DNA from: Alphaproteobacteria bacterium
GTDB lineage: Bacteria > Myxococcota_A > UBA796 > GCA-2862545
Length of the DNA stretch: 64,000 nucleotides
NCBI GenBank assembly: GCA_020632885.1
Contig: JACKEQ010000024.1
Location: 24,095-88,094 of the forward strand
Reading direction: 5' to 3'
Position 1 is the stretch's first letter. Each line of letters begins with the position of its first letter. The position numbers were made by a program, and so were the translations under genes. Shown here one piece after another: positions 32,697 to 41,754 of this stretch. The notes under the pieces were generated by a model. The model did not search any database, had not been told where the DNA came from, and was given only the letters and a program-made list of their open reading frames with translations.

Positions 32697-33869
32697 CGCT
32701 CCTTCTCCTCCTGGCCGGCTGCGTGGGCCCGTGGCCCGACGGGCAGTACAGCCTGGCCTTCACGCCCGACGATCTCCACCTCGGCTTCGTGCACCCCTCC
32801 CCCGTCGACGACGGCGGGTGGGCCGCGACGCACCACGAGGGCGCTCTCGCCGCCGCCGAGCACTTCGGAGCCACCCTCGACTACCGGCCCCTCGTCGCGA
32901 ACATCGACGCCGGCAGCACCATCGACGAGCTCATCGAGCTCGGCGCGAACGTCGTGTACACGCCGTCCTCCGGCTACATCCAGGCGAGCCTGGACGGCGC
33001 CGCGAACCACCCGGACGAGTACATCTTCAGCTGCTGCGGCCAGGTCACGGCCGAGAACCTGAAGTCGTACTTCGCGCGGATGTACCAGCCGCTCTACCTC
33101 GCCGGGTACGCGGCGGCGGGCCAGACCTGCACGGGTACCCTCGGCGTGGTCTCCGCCTTCCCGGACGCCGAGTTCATCCGCCACGCGAACGCGTTCACCC
33201 TGGGAGCCCAGAAGCGGGCCGCCGAGGACGGGCGCCAGGTGCAGGTGCGCATCGAGTACATCTACGCCTACTAAGGCCCCGAGGACGCCCAGGCGGCCAC
33301 CGGGCGCCACATCGACGCCGGCGCGGACGTCATCCTCCAGCAGACCGACAGCACCGCGAGCCTGGCCTACCGGGCGACCGACACGGTGGACTGCGACGGC
33401 ACGCCCGTGCCGGTGCGCCGGATCGCCTACCACAACACCGACGGCTGCGAGCGCTCGGGCAACCAGGGCTAACTGCATCGGCTCTGCCCACTGGAACTGG
33501 GGCCCCCTGTACATCGAGCAGATCGAGAGCCTGTTCGCCGGTGACCTCGATACCTCGGACGCGAGCTGGGCACCGATGCTCGGTTCGAACCTCTCGGCGG
33601 TCGCCTTCAAGCCCGGCCCGGTGGTCTCGGCCGACCAGATCGAGATCCAGAAGATGAGCCAGCTCCGCCTCGACGCGGTGGCCAACCCGCTCATCCCGTT
33701 CGTCGGTCCGATGGACGACGCCGCGGGGACCCGCCAGATCGCCGCCGGTCAGGAGCTGACCGACGACGAGATGGACCGGATGTGCTGGTACGTCGATGGA
33801 ATCAAGGTGTTCGACGACGCGGGGGCCGAGCAGCCCCTCGCCGACCTCGTCGCCGAGTGCCAGAACTGA
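32693..33869 (+). pseudogene. BMP-family ABC binding lipoprotein, broken
   Basis: Encodes a substrate-binding lipoprotein of the BMP/PnrA family (basic membrane protein; relatives bind nucleosides). Start GTG at 32693 overlaps the previous stop; the signal peptide MTLLLLLAGC gives a lipidated Cys. DLHLGFVHPSPVDDGGWA and NVVYTPSSGYIQASLDG are family-like. Two lesions follow. An in-frame TAA at 33272-33274 interrupts IEYIYAY/GPEDAQAAT. An extra base near 33470 shifts the frame (TDGCERSGNQG then NCIGSAHWNWGPLY), and the C-terminal part runs to the TGA at 33867-33869. With both corrected it would be about 390 residues. Either a true pseudogene or two sequence errors 200 bp apart. Confidence 0.75.
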
Positions 33870-33871
33870 CC

Positions 33872-34558
33872 ATGCGCGTCTGTCCCGAGTGCTCGACGCA
33901 GTACGAGGACCACGTGGAAGCGTGCCTCGTGGACGGCGCGACGCTGGAGCCGATGGCGGCGACGACCGCCACGCCTCCGCCGCCGCCGATCCAGGCCGCT
34001 GCCCCGTCACGGTCGATCCTCCCCCTCCTCGTGGGCGGCGTGTTGCTGCTCGGAGGCGGGCTGGCCATCGGCATGTTCCTCCTGGCGCCCAGCCCCCCGC
34101 CGGCACCCGCGCCCGCACCCACAGCCGTGGTGCAGGCCCCGGCACCGGTCGCGCCCACGCCGGTACCCGACCAGCTCGTGCTCAACACCGATCCCTCGGG
34201 GGCCACCGTGCTCCAGGGCGACACCGCGCTCTGCGTCACGCCCTGCAAGCTCGCTGCGGACGCCCTCGGCGAGCTCCCGGGACGCGTGACCATGCGCCTC
34301 GAGGGCTACGAAGACGAGGCGTACACCGTGATGACCACCGGCGCGCACTCCGTTCGCCTGGTGGCGCGGAAGGCGAGCGCGCCCCGCCCCGCGCAGCCGC
34401 GGCCGGCGCCGGTGCGCGTGGAGGTCCCGGTGCCCGTGCCCGTCCCGGTGCCCGTGCCCGTGCCTCAGCCCGTGGCGGCGCCCACTCCGGCACCCGCTCC
34501 CGCTCCGGCACCCGAGCCCGAGCCGAAGAAGATCGGCGACTTCAAGAGCCCTTTCTGA
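33872..34558 (+). CDS. Zinc-ribbon/transmembrane/PEGA-domain protein
   Basis: A 228-residue protein. N-terminal Cys4, Cys7 and Cys18 (MRVCPECSTQYEDHVEACLV) look like part of a zinc ribbon in the cytoplasm. A transmembrane helix follows (SILPLLVGGVLLLGGGLAIG, about residues 50-69). Then a Pro/Ala linker leads to a PEGA-like beta domain (LVLNTDPSGATVLQGDTALC, about 108-165). The C-terminus has VPVP repeats and an Ala/Pro-rich tail. PEGA domains are thought to bind surface or periplasmic partners. Starts 2 nt after the broken BMP gene, so it is in the same operon. It overlaps the convergent nuclease gene by 17 bp. Confidence 0.8.
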   Translation: MRVCPECSTQYEDHVEACLVDGATLEPMAATTATPPPPPIQAAAPSRSILPLLVGGVLLLGGGLAIGMFLLAPSPPPAPAPAPTAVVQAPAPVAPTPVPDQLVLNTDPSGATVLQGDTALCVTPCKLAADALGELPGRVTMRLEGYEDEAYTVMTTGAHSVRLVARKASAPRPAQPRPAPVRVEVPVPVPVPVPVPVPQPVAAPTPAPAPAPAPEPEPKKIGDFKSPF

Positions 34559-35489
34559 GGTCGAACGCCACCGGCGCGTGGTCGCTCGCCTTCGGGCGGT
34601 TGCGACCCACGCCCGCGAAGCGCTGCCCGTCGAACCGGTGCGCTCGCCAGGGCAGCCCACGTCGCTCGACCCGCGGCGGCTCGGGGTTCGCGTCGGCGAG
34701 GGCACGACTGGGCAGGAGGTAGTCGAGCTGCCGGTACGCCTCCGGCGTGCCGTGCCGTCTGGAGCCCGCGTAGCAGTGGGTCCACCGGTCGCGCTCGGGC
34801 AGGCGATCCAGCACGTTCTCGACGGCGTCCCAGCCCACCAGCGGGCCGATGCCCGGCGCGCCCTCGGCATCCGTGAGCATGTGGTCGTTCAGGTCGCCGA
34901 GCACCACGAACGGCGCGCGGGCCGGGTCGTCGAAGCGGCCCTCCACGATCTCCCGCACCGTGTGGGACTGGAGAAGGCGCCGGTCACGGGTGGCCGCACG
35001 CCCGCTGCCCGTCGCACCGTTGGGAAGCCGCATCGACTTGAAGTGGTTGACGTACAGGGTGATCCGCCCGACGGGCCCCTCGACGTCGACCTCCAGGCAG
35101 TCCCGGTCGAACACGGGGTCGTCGCCGTGCCAGAGGTGCTGCCAGGTGCGCGCGTGCACGATCGGGAACCGCGACATCACGCCCACGTCGATGCGCCGCT
35201 GGTCGTTGCCGTCGATCACGAGGAGGTGCGGGTAGGCGTGGCGACCGCCGAGCCACCGATCCCGGAAGTGCTTCAGCGTGTCCTGGTCCTCCACCTCCTG
35301 GAAGGCCCAGACGTCCGCGTCCACCGCCCGCACGACCTCCGCGGTGATCTGCTTGGACTCGGCGTCCGCGAGCCGGAAGCGGAGATCCTCCGACTGGAAG
35401 CCCTCCGTCGCCGCCCGGTGCCGGTCCACCCCCTTCGCGAAGAGGTAGCGGGTGAACAGGTTCTCGACGTTGAAGGTGGCGATGCGCAC
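34542..35489 (-). CDS. Endonuclease/exonuclease/phosphatase (EEP) family protein
   Basis: A 315-residue enzyme of the EEP superfamily, metal-dependent hydrolases of DNA, RNA or phospholipid phosphodiesters. Motifs: IATFNVENLF at the very start (catalytic Asn), VWAFQEVEDQ (Glu), YVNHFKSM, VVLGDLNDH (Asp and Asn) and KASDHAPVAFDL (Asp-His) at the end. No signal peptide. The start is GTG, overlapping the last base of the SPASM gene's stop codon (TAGTG), so translation is coupled. Its substrate cannot be inferred; the coupling to a radical SAM gene is unusual. Confidence 0.88.
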   Translation of the reverse strand: MRIATFNVENLFTRYLFAKGVDRHRAATEGFQSEDLRFRLADAESKQITAEVVRAVDADVWAFQEVEDQDTLKHFRDRWLGGRHAYPHLLVIDGNDQRRIDVGVMSRFPIVHARTWQHLWHGDDPVFDRDCLEVDVEGPVGRITLYVNHFKSMRLPNGATGSGRAATRDRRLLQSHTVREIVEGRFDDPARAPFVVLGDLNDHMLTDAEGAPGIGPLVGWDAVENVLDRLPERDRWTHCYAGSRRHGTPEAYRQLDYLLPSRALADANPEPPRVERRGLPWRAHRFDGQRFAGVGRNRPKASDHAPVAFDLRKGS

Positions 35490-36700
35490 TACGTGGGCTC
35501 CACGGCGAGCTCGAAGCGCCCGAAGTCGTAGGGTACCCCCTCCGCGCGCTCGACGGGCACGAGCACCTCCCGCAGGCCCTGCTTGGCGAGCTCGGTCGCG
35601 CGATGCGTGCAGAACGGGTTGTTCCCGCGCCGTCCGAGCGTGCAGTGGGCGGTGAACGAGCAGCCCGCCATGCACGTGTCGGCGTAGTAGCAGGTGGCGC
35701 AGAAGCCCCAGAGCTCGTCACGCGTGCGGCGGTCCACGAAGCCCACCCGCTCGTTCTCCCGCCAGAGCGTCTCCAGCGGGACCTCGGTGAGCTTCCCGCC
35801 CGCGTAGGGCGCCGTGGGCAGCGAGGGGCACCCCTTGATCGTGCCGTCGCTCTCGATCCCGATCGTGTACCGGCCGGCCGCGCAGCCCTTCCACCAGGTG
35901 GCGGACTTCCCGGGCCGCGAGCGCAACAGGACCTCGTGGGGCCCGTAGTAGCCGATGTTGTTGCCCGCCTGGATCGCGAACCGTCGCGCCGGCGGGACGT
36001 CCTGCTGCTCGGTGGCCCAGAGCACCTGGAGCCGCGCGAGCTCCTCGATGACGAGCGGGATCTCCCAGGGCTGAAGGATCCACTCGGGACGGTCGGCCGC
36101 GCGGCCCATGGGCACCGTGAGCTGCACGCGCCACGCGCGGGCCCCCAGCGCCTTCAGCAGCGACCCGGTCTCCTCCAGGCGGTCGCGGTTCAGCCGGTTG
36201 AGCTGGCTGTTCGCGGTCACCGCGAGGCCCGCGTCCACGGCCGCACGCAGCCCGTCCGTGGCGGCCCGGAAGCTGCCCGGACGGTCGCGGAGCACGTCGT
36301 GCACGTCCTCGGGACCGTCGATGCTGAAGCCCATCCCGGTGAGCCCGGCGTCCTTCAGGCGCGCCACGCGACCGGGCGTCATCCCGAGACCGCCCGTCTG
36401 CATCGTCACACGCACCCCCGCGCCAACGAGCTCGCGGATGACGGGCAGGCAGTGGGGCGAGAGGTAGGCCTCCCCGCCGATGAGCGTCACCTCCCGCGTG
36501 CCGAGCCTGGCGAGCTCCCTGGCCGTCGCCAGGGCCGTCTCGCGATCGAGCTCACCGGGCCTCTGGAACGAGCCCGCGCGCGACCCGCAGTGGGCGCACG
36601 CGTGATCGCAGCGGATCGTGAGCTCCCACACCGCGTAGACCGGCGTGCCGGCGTCCTCCGCGGTGACGGCCCGGGGCGTGTGGCTCTCAGAACTCGGCAT
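35489..36700 (-). CDS. Radical SAM protein with SPASM domain
   Basis: A 403-residue radical SAM enzyme. The N-terminal cluster motif is Cys31, Cys35 and Cys38 (LTIRCDHACAHCGSRAG), followed by EVTLIGGEAYLSPH. The C-terminal SPASM domain has several Cys: GCAAGRYTIG, then IKGCPSLP, then WGFCATCYYADTCMAGCS and HCTLGRRGNNPFC, enough for two auxiliary Fe-S clusters. Such enzymes commonly modify ribosomal peptides or act as dehydrogenases, but no precursor peptide gene was seen nearby. ATG at 36700 lies 14 bases inside the 3' end of asnS; the gene overlaps the EEP gene at its 3' end. Confidence 0.9.
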   Translation of the reverse strand: MPSSESHTPRAVTAEDAGTPVYAVWELTIRCDHACAHCGSRAGSFQRPGELDRETALATARELARLGTREVTLIGGEAYLSPHCLPVIRELVGAGVRVTMQTGGLGMTPGRVARLKDAGLTGMGFSIDGPEDVHDVLRDRPGSFRAATDGLRAAVDAGLAVTANSQLNRLNRDRLEETGSLLKALGARAWRVQLTVPMGRAADRPEWILQPWEIPLVIEELARLQVLWATEQQDVPPARRFAIQAGNNIGYYGPHEVLLRSRPGKSATWWKGCAAGRYTIGIESDGTIKGCPSLPTAPYAGGKLTEVPLETLWRENERVGFVDRRTRDELWGFCATCYYADTCMAGCSFTAHCTLGRRGNNPFCTHRATELAKQGLREVLVPVERAEGVPYDFGRFELAVEPT

Positions 36701-38102
36701 GACCCGGCGTGCGCGGGAAGGGCAGCACGTCACGGATGTTCTGAACACCCGTCATCCAGAGCACCATGCGCTCCAGACCGAGGCCGAACCCGCCGTGCGG
36801 CGTGCTCCCCCAGCGCCGGAGATCGAGGTACCACCAGAGCTCCTCCTGCTCGACCTGGTGGCGCTCCATCTGCTCGAGGAGCATGTCGAGGCGCTCCTCG
36901 CGCTGGGAGCCGCCGATCATCTCGCCGATGCGGGGCACCAGGAGGTCGGTCGCGGAGACGGTCTCGCCGCCCTCGTCCACGCGCATGTAGAACGCCTTCT
37001 GCTCGCGCGGGTAGTTCGTGATGAACACCGGCCGCCCGAAGTGCTCCTCGGCGAGGTAGCGCTCGTGCTCGGCCTGGAGGCTCTCGTGGGGACCCACGGG
37101 GTACTCCCAGGCACGGTCGACCTGCTGGAGGATGGCGACGGCCTCGTGGAAGGTGACGCGTGCGAAAGGCTCGGCGAGCGCGGCCTGGAGGGACGCGACG
37201 ACGCCGGGACCGTCGAACCCGCACTCCTTGCAGGCCTCCTTGGGTCGGTAGGCGCCGCACTCGGGACAGCGCTTGTCGAAGAGCTCGAAGTCGCCCGGCA
37301 GATCGGCCATCACGCGCTGCGTGACCGTGCGGACGAAGTCCTCCGCGAGCGCGATGACGTCGTCGAGGTCCGCGAAGGCCATCTCGGGCTCGATCATCCA
37401 GAACTCGGCGGCGTGCCGGGCGGTGTTGCTGTTCTCGGCGCGGAACGTGGGCCCGAAGGTGTAGACGTCCGTGTGGCTCTGGGCGAAGCACTCCACCTCG
37501 AGCTGCCCGGACACCGTGAGGAACGTGCGCTTCCCGAAGAACCCCTCGGGCTTGTCGCCCGCGCGCACCTCGAACAGCTCGCCAGCGCCCTCCGCATCGG
37601 AGCCCGTGATGATGGGCGTGTGGATCCAGCGGAACCCGTGCTCGTGGAAGTAGCGGTGGATGTGCCAGGAGATCGCATCGCGCGCGCGCACGACGGCCTG
37701 GTGGAGGTTCGTGCGCGACCGCAGGTGCGCGATGGTGCGCAGGTGCTCCAGCGTGGTGCGCTTCTTCTGCAGGGGGTAGGTCGAGGGGTCCGACGCGCCG
37801 ACGATCTGGACCTCGTGGGCCTTGATCTCCACGGACTGCTCGCCACCCGGGCTCGCCGCCCACTCGCCCTGGACGCGCACGGCGGCACCCACGCCGAGCT
37901 CGGCCTTGTACGCGAGGGCCAGGGCCTCATCCAGCACGACCTGGACGGTCTTGTCCGTGGAGCCATCGAAGACGTGCACGAAGCTGACGTTCTTGCTGAA
38001 CCGCGACGTCTTCACCCAGCCCGTGACCACGACCTGCTCTCCGACGACAGCGCCCTCGAGCAGCCGGGCGATCGACCGCCGCCTGTGGGGTCCCCGTTCC
38101 AT
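36687..38102 (-). CDS. asnS: Asparaginyl-tRNA synthetase with a zinc-ribbon insertion
   Basis: Charges tRNA-Asn with Asn; class II synthetase, 471 residues. The anticodon-binding OB fold comes first (VVVTGWVKTSRFSKNVSFVHV). Motif 2 is TFGPTFRAENSNTARHAAEFW, and motif 3 is GGFGLGLERMVLWM near the C-terminus. Between motifs 2 and 3 is an insertion with four Cys, 279, 282, 291 and 294 (CPECGAYRPKEACKECG), which looks like a zinc ribbon not present in E. coli AsnRS. ATG at 38102 follows GGAGGACGGTG. The 3' end overlaps the SPASM gene. Confidence 0.95.
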   Translation of the reverse strand: MERGPHRRRSIARLLEGAVVGEQVVVTGWVKTSRFSKNVSFVHVFDGSTDKTVQVVLDEALALAYKAELGVGAAVRVQGEWAASPGGEQSVEIKAHEVQIVGASDPSTYPLQKKRTTLEHLRTIAHLRSRTNLHQAVVRARDAISWHIHRYFHEHGFRWIHTPIITGSDAEGAGELFEVRAGDKPEGFFGKRTFLTVSGQLEVECFAQSHTDVYTFGPTFRAENSNTARHAAEFWMIEPEMAFADLDDVIALAEDFVRTVTQRVMADLPGDFELFDKRCPECGAYRPKEACKECGFDGPGVVASLQAALAEPFARVTFHEAVAILQQVDRAWEYPVGPHESLQAEHERYLAEEHFGRPVFITNYPREQKAFYMRVDEGGETVSATDLLVPRIGEMIGGSQREERLDMLLEQMERHQVEQEELWWYLDLRRWGSTPHGGFGLGLERMVLWMTGVQNIRDVLPFPRTPGHAEF

Positions 38103-38202
38103 CACCGTCCTCCCTGTGTGCCGACGGAGCCTATCCGGACGATGCACCGAACGGGCATGCCGCCGTGGTATCCAGGGTTGCAGGTGTGTGGAGGATCGCA
38201 CG

Positions 38203-39843
38203 GTGTGGTGGATCGGGCTCGCGCTGGCGGGCAGAGCGGACGGGATCGCGGCGCTGCTGGACGAGGGGAAGGTGGACGCCGCGCAGAAGAAGTGCGAGCG
38301 GCTCTCGGCGTTCCTGCCCGAGACCGAGGCCGAGGTGCGGGAGGTGTGCGCACGCGCGATGTACTTCCGCGCGGAGTCCGAGGACACCTTCAAGGGCTGG
38401 ATGCGCTTCCGGACCGACTGGGCCGGCACCACGGTCGCGAAGAAGGCCCGTGAGGCCGAGGCCGCCGCGAGGCTGCGCGACATCGGCACCGGCGCCGCCG
38501 AGTCGGACTACACCACGTTCCTCGAGGAGTACGCCGACACCGCATCGGCCGGCGAGGCCCGCCTCCGTCAGGCCGAGGCGGCCCTGAAGTCCATCCAGAC
38601 CGACGACGACGCGCGGCGGGTGGCCCGCGCCTACCCCGGCGCCAAGGGGCTCGAGCGGGCGATCGCCCCGCACTTCGCGTCGTTCGTCACCGTCTCCACC
38701 GAGGGCGGGAAGCCCACGGCCACCCTGGATCCAGAGATCACCCTGCCAGGTCAGGAGCTCCGGGTGGAGTGGGCGGGCCGCACGAGCAAGGAGGCGGTGC
38801 CGTGGGACCTCGTGGCCCTCCGTCACCTGGAGGCCCAGGGGCTCCCGAACGTGCGCGCGCGCCTGCTGCTCCCCCGCGGAGGAGGCTTCCCGACCTGCAC
38901 GCTCCCCGACGCGGAGGTCGGTGTCCGCGTCCGGCTCGGCCCGCTCGAGGCGTTCGTCCCCCACCAGGCCCCGTGCGGCGGGAAGTCCCCGGGCTTCGTC
39001 TCCGTCCGCGACGGGCGGGTCGTGGGCCTGGCGCTCGGACCCGGAACCGGGCTCCGGCTCGCCGGCGCCGACGGCCCGAGGCACGTGCTCTGGGGTGAGG
39101 CCACGCGGGTGCCGCTCCTCGGCGACCTCGGCGAGGACGTCATCCCGCAGGGCGAAGCCCTGAGCCAGCAGGTGGGCACGGCCTACCTCCAGACCCCGCT
39201 CTCCGGCGGGCTGCCCTGGTACGTCGCCGAGGCCCCGCCGCCGAGCGCCCAGCCCCTGCCCACCGGAGCGGAGGGCACCATGCCCAAGGGCACCTCCACG
39301 AGCGCGCTCCCGTCGGGCGATCTGCAGATCGAGGTGGCCGGGAGCGCGCCGCGCACGGTGGCCAACGGCACGGTCCGCGTGATGTCGCCGCTCTACCAGG
39401 AGCTCACGGGCCTCCACGACGGGCACGGGTCCCTGGGCACACCCGCCATCACACCGTTCCCCGCGGGCTTCTGGCCCGAGGGCAGCGCGGCTGTGGAGGT
39501 CGAGCCGGATCGTCGCGAGGCCGTCGTCCTCGCGCTGAAGCGCTTCGGTGTGGCCTTCGGGCGCGGCTGGCAGGTCCAGATGGACGCCGACGACGAGCTG
39601 GAGATCGCCCTCGAGGGGCGCCTGGGCGACCGCCAGGTGCGCGGCCTGCTGGATCACCGCCCCAAGGCGGACAGCTGGCGCCTGTACCTCGTGGAGGCCC
39701 CGGCCGAGCGCGACGCACCGATCGTCTTCCGGCACGCTGGGGCCACGCACTTCGCCTGGGTGGGCACCCTGGAGGGCCGCCCCGCCATGGAGGCCCTCCG
39801 CACCGATCCCCGCGGGCTCACCCACACCTGGATCCGCCCGTGA
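38203..39843 (+). CDS. Secreted protein of unknown function
   Basis: A 546-residue protein with GTG start and signal peptide MWWIGLALAGRADG. The first ~150 residues are helical and TPR-like (AARLRDIGTGAAESDYTTFLEEYADTA within this stretch), followed by a beta-rich region with repeated short strands (RVEWAGRTSKEAVP, VGVRVRLGPLEAFVP, LQIEVAGSAPRTVANGTVRV). A few Cys (PTCTLPD, APCGGK) may pair. No family is recognised. It diverges from asnS across 100 bp and ends 43 bp before the next secreted protein gene. Confidence 0.65.
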   Translation: MWWIGLALAGRADGIAALLDEGKVDAAQKKCERLSAFLPETEAEVREVCARAMYFRAESEDTFKGWMRFRTDWAGTTVAKKAREAEAAARLRDIGTGAAESDYTTFLEEYADTASAGEARLRQAEAALKSIQTDDDARRVARAYPGAKGLERAIAPHFASFVTVSTEGGKPTATLDPEITLPGQELRVEWAGRTSKEAVPWDLVALRHLEAQGLPNVRARLLLPRGGGFPTCTLPDAEVGVRVRLGPLEAFVPHQAPCGGKSPGFVSVRDGRVVGLALGPGTGLRLAGADGPRHVLWGEATRVPLLGDLGEDVIPQGEALSQQVGTAYLQTPLSGGLPWYVAEAPPPSAQPLPTGAEGTMPKGTSTSALPSGDLQIEVAGSAPRTVANGTVRVMSPLYQELTGLHDGHGSLGTPAITPFPAGFWPEGSAAVEVEPDRREAVVLALKRFGVAFGRGWQVQMDADDELEIALEGRLGDRQVRGLLDHRPKADSWRLYLVEAPAERDAPIVFRHAGATHFAWVGTLEGRPAMEALRTDPRGLTHTWIRP

Positions 39844-39886
39844 TCCCGGTCGTTGAACACCCCCTGCCACAGGGGTAGCCTGTCAC

Positions 39887-40522
39887 GTGGTATGCCTCCT
39901 GCTGCTGACGGCGCTCGCCTCCGGCCCCGTGCCGCCCGATCGTCGTCCCGCCGAATACCAGCGCCTCTCCGAGGAGATGGCGCGCATGGCCAAGGTGGGC
40001 AACTGGCCCGCCGTGGAGCGGAGCTTCGTGCGGCTGGAGGCCATGGGCTTCCCGCACACCTTCAAGGTGCTCGTGAACGCGGCCTACTCGGCTCGCGAGA
40101 TCGGCGACATCGCTCTCGCCAAGGAGCGCCTGCACGCCGCGCGCACGCTGGAGGCCGACAAGGCCGTCGACGAGTGGCTCTGGAGCATCCAGCAGGAGTA
40201 CGCGCCCCTGATGGTCGCGGCGGACCTGACGGACAACTACCGGCTGATCCCCGGTGCCATGCCGTTCAGCCCGGAGCACCGGCGCGCCGTCGAGTTCGCG
40301 GTGGAGAAGGTGGAGGAGGACGGCCGCTTCGACGGGCTCCTGCCCAAGGGCACCTACACCTTCGAGCCCTTCGACGAGAGCGCACCGCGCCCGTCGTTCA
40401 CGTTCGACCTCACCCACGAGCGGCCGTCGGTCGACCTCCGCACCCACCCGGGGCCCACGAAGCGCGACCGGCGCAAGCGCGCGCGGATCGACAAGAAGAT
40501 GGCCCGCGAGCAGGGCGGGTGA
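39887..40522 (+). CDS. Secreted helical protein with basic tail
   Basis: A 211-residue protein starting at GTG with a short signal peptide (MVCLLLLTALASG). The mature part is helical with a TPR-like pair (FKVLVNAAYSAREIGDIALA). Later beta segments (GTYTFEPFDE and PSFTFDLTHER) precede a strongly basic C-terminus (KRDRRKRARIDKKMAREQGG). Function unknown. Its stop overlaps the YggU start (GTGA). Confidence 0.65.
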   Translation: MVCLLLLTALASGPVPPDRRPAEYQRLSEEMARMAKVGNWPAVERSFVRLEAMGFPHTFKVLVNAAYSAREIGDIALAKERLHAARTLEADKAVDEWLWSIQQEYAPLMVAADLTDNYRLIPGAMPFSPEHRRAVEFAVEKVEEDGRFDGLLPKGTYTFEPFDESAPRPSFTFDLTHERPSVDLRTHPGPTKRDRRKRARIDKKMAREQGG

Positions 40523-40803
40523 GCCTCCCGGAGGTCCTCGTGGGCCTGGCGGACGGCGTGAAGGCCGTCGAGGGGGGCTGGGAGCTCCAGATCCACGTGC
40601 AGCCGGGCGCGAAGACCACCGAGGTCGCCGGGATGCACGGCGACCGCGTGAAGGTCCGGCTGGCGGCTCCCCCCGTGGACGGCAAGGCCAACAAGGCCCT
40701 GGTGGCCTGGCTCGCCGAGCTGTTCGGGGTCCCGCGGTCCGACGTGGTGCTCCTGCGCGGCGAGCGCAGCCGCCAGAAGACGGTCAGGATCGCTCGGGCG
40801 TGA
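40519..40803 (+). CDS. DUF167/YggU family protein
   Basis: A 94-residue protein of the YggU family: WELQIHVQPGAKTTEVAGMH, VKVRLAAPPVDGKANKALVA and SDVVLLRGERSRQKTVRI are the conserved strands and helix. The family is widespread and small but its function is not established. GTG start overlaps the previous stop. It ends 20 bp inside the convergent LysR gene. Confidence 0.93.
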   Translation: MSLPEVLVGLADGVKAVEGGWELQIHVQPGAKTTEVAGMHGDRVKVRLAAPPVDGKANKALVAWLAELFGVPRSDVVLLRGERSRQKTVRIARA

Positions 40804-41665
40804 GCAGGTGCTGGTGGGCCACGAGGTGGTCCACGAACGCGCGAACGCGGGACGGCAGCAGGGCCCGCTCGGGGTAGACGACGGACACGTGGCCCACCTG
40901 CCCCACGACGTCGGGCAGCACCGGGACGGTGCCGCGGGGCGCCCAGGGCAGCATCCCGATCCCCCTGCCCTCCGCCACCGCCCGCTCCACGAAGCGGAGC
41001 GAGCTCGTGGCCAGACGGCCGTGCACCGCGACGGTGCCGCCATCCAGCAGCGGCCAGTGGGTGTGGGGGACGGTGCCGCGCGCGAACATGCGGATGCACG
41101 CGTGGTGGGCGAGGTCGTCGGCCGTGCGGGGCTCCCCGTGGGCCTCGAGGTAGGCCGGAGCCGCATAGGCCATCGCACGGGTGGTGCGGAGACGGCGGGC
41201 CACGAGGCGGTCGTCCGTGAGCCGTCCGCCGCGCAGGGCGACGTCGAAGCCCTCGGCCACGAGGTCCACGAAGCGTGCCGACGCCTCCACCTCCAGATCG
41301 ACCTCCGGGTAGAGGTCGAGGAACCCGAGCAGGACGTCCTGCAGCGTCTCCGCCACCTCGGGGGGCACGGAGACCCGGAGGAGCCCCCGCGGGACACCGT
41401 CCATCGCGGCCACCGCCCGCCGCGCGGACTCCGCGTCGTCCACGATCCGCCGGGCACGCCCGAACAGCTCGTCGCCCGCCCCGGTGCGCACGAGGCGCCG
41501 CGTGCTCCGGTGGAGCAGCCGGACCCCGAGCTCCTCCTCGAGCTCGGCCAGCCGTCGCGAGACGGTGGTGCGCGGGACCCCGAGCACACGGGCCCCTCCG
41601 GAGACCGACCCCGACTCGCACACGGCCACGAAGGCCTCCATGCCGTCCAACAGCGCGCCCATCAT
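40784..41665 (-). CDS. LysR-family transcriptional regulator
   Basis: A 293-residue regulator. N-terminal winged helix-turn-helix: MEAFVAVCESGSVSGGARVL then TTVSRRLAELEEELGVRLLH (residues about 9-52). The rest is the periplasmic-binding-protein-like inducer domain (LLRVSVPPEVAETLQD at its start). It diverges from the DoxX-like gene with 89 bp between; LysR regulators usually control the divergent neighbour and themselves from such a region, and a palindrome there is a candidate site. Confidence 0.92.
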   Translation of the reverse strand: MMGALLDGMEAFVAVCESGSVSGGARVLGVPRTTVSRRLAELEEELGVRLLHRSTRRLVRTGAGDELFGRARRIVDDAESARRAVAAMDGVPRGLLRVSVPPEVAETLQDVLLGFLDLYPEVDLEVEASARFVDLVAEGFDVALRGGRLTDDRLVARRLRTTRAMAYAAPAYLEAHGEPRTADDLAHHACIRMFARGTVPHTHWPLLDGGTVAVHGRLATSSLRFVERAVAEGRGIGMLPWAPRGTVPVLPDVVGQVGHVSVVYPERALLPSRVRAFVDHLVAHQHLLTPERS

Positions 41666-41673
41666 CTGACCAT

Positions 41674-41685
41674 ATCCGGTCGGAT
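41674..41685. promoter_or_regulatory. Palindrome between LysR and DoxX-like genes, candidate operator
   Basis: ATCCG-GT-CGGAT is a perfect palindrome 9-20 bp upstream of the LysR start. A T-N11-A pattern, typical of LysR boxes, overlaps it (T at 41675, A at 41687). Assignment rests on position and symmetry only. Confidence 0.4.
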
Positions 41686-41754
41686 GATGACCATCCGCCC
41701 GGGATTGCCCAGATGCGTGTCGGAGCGCACACTCACAGCCACAGGAGGTCCACC

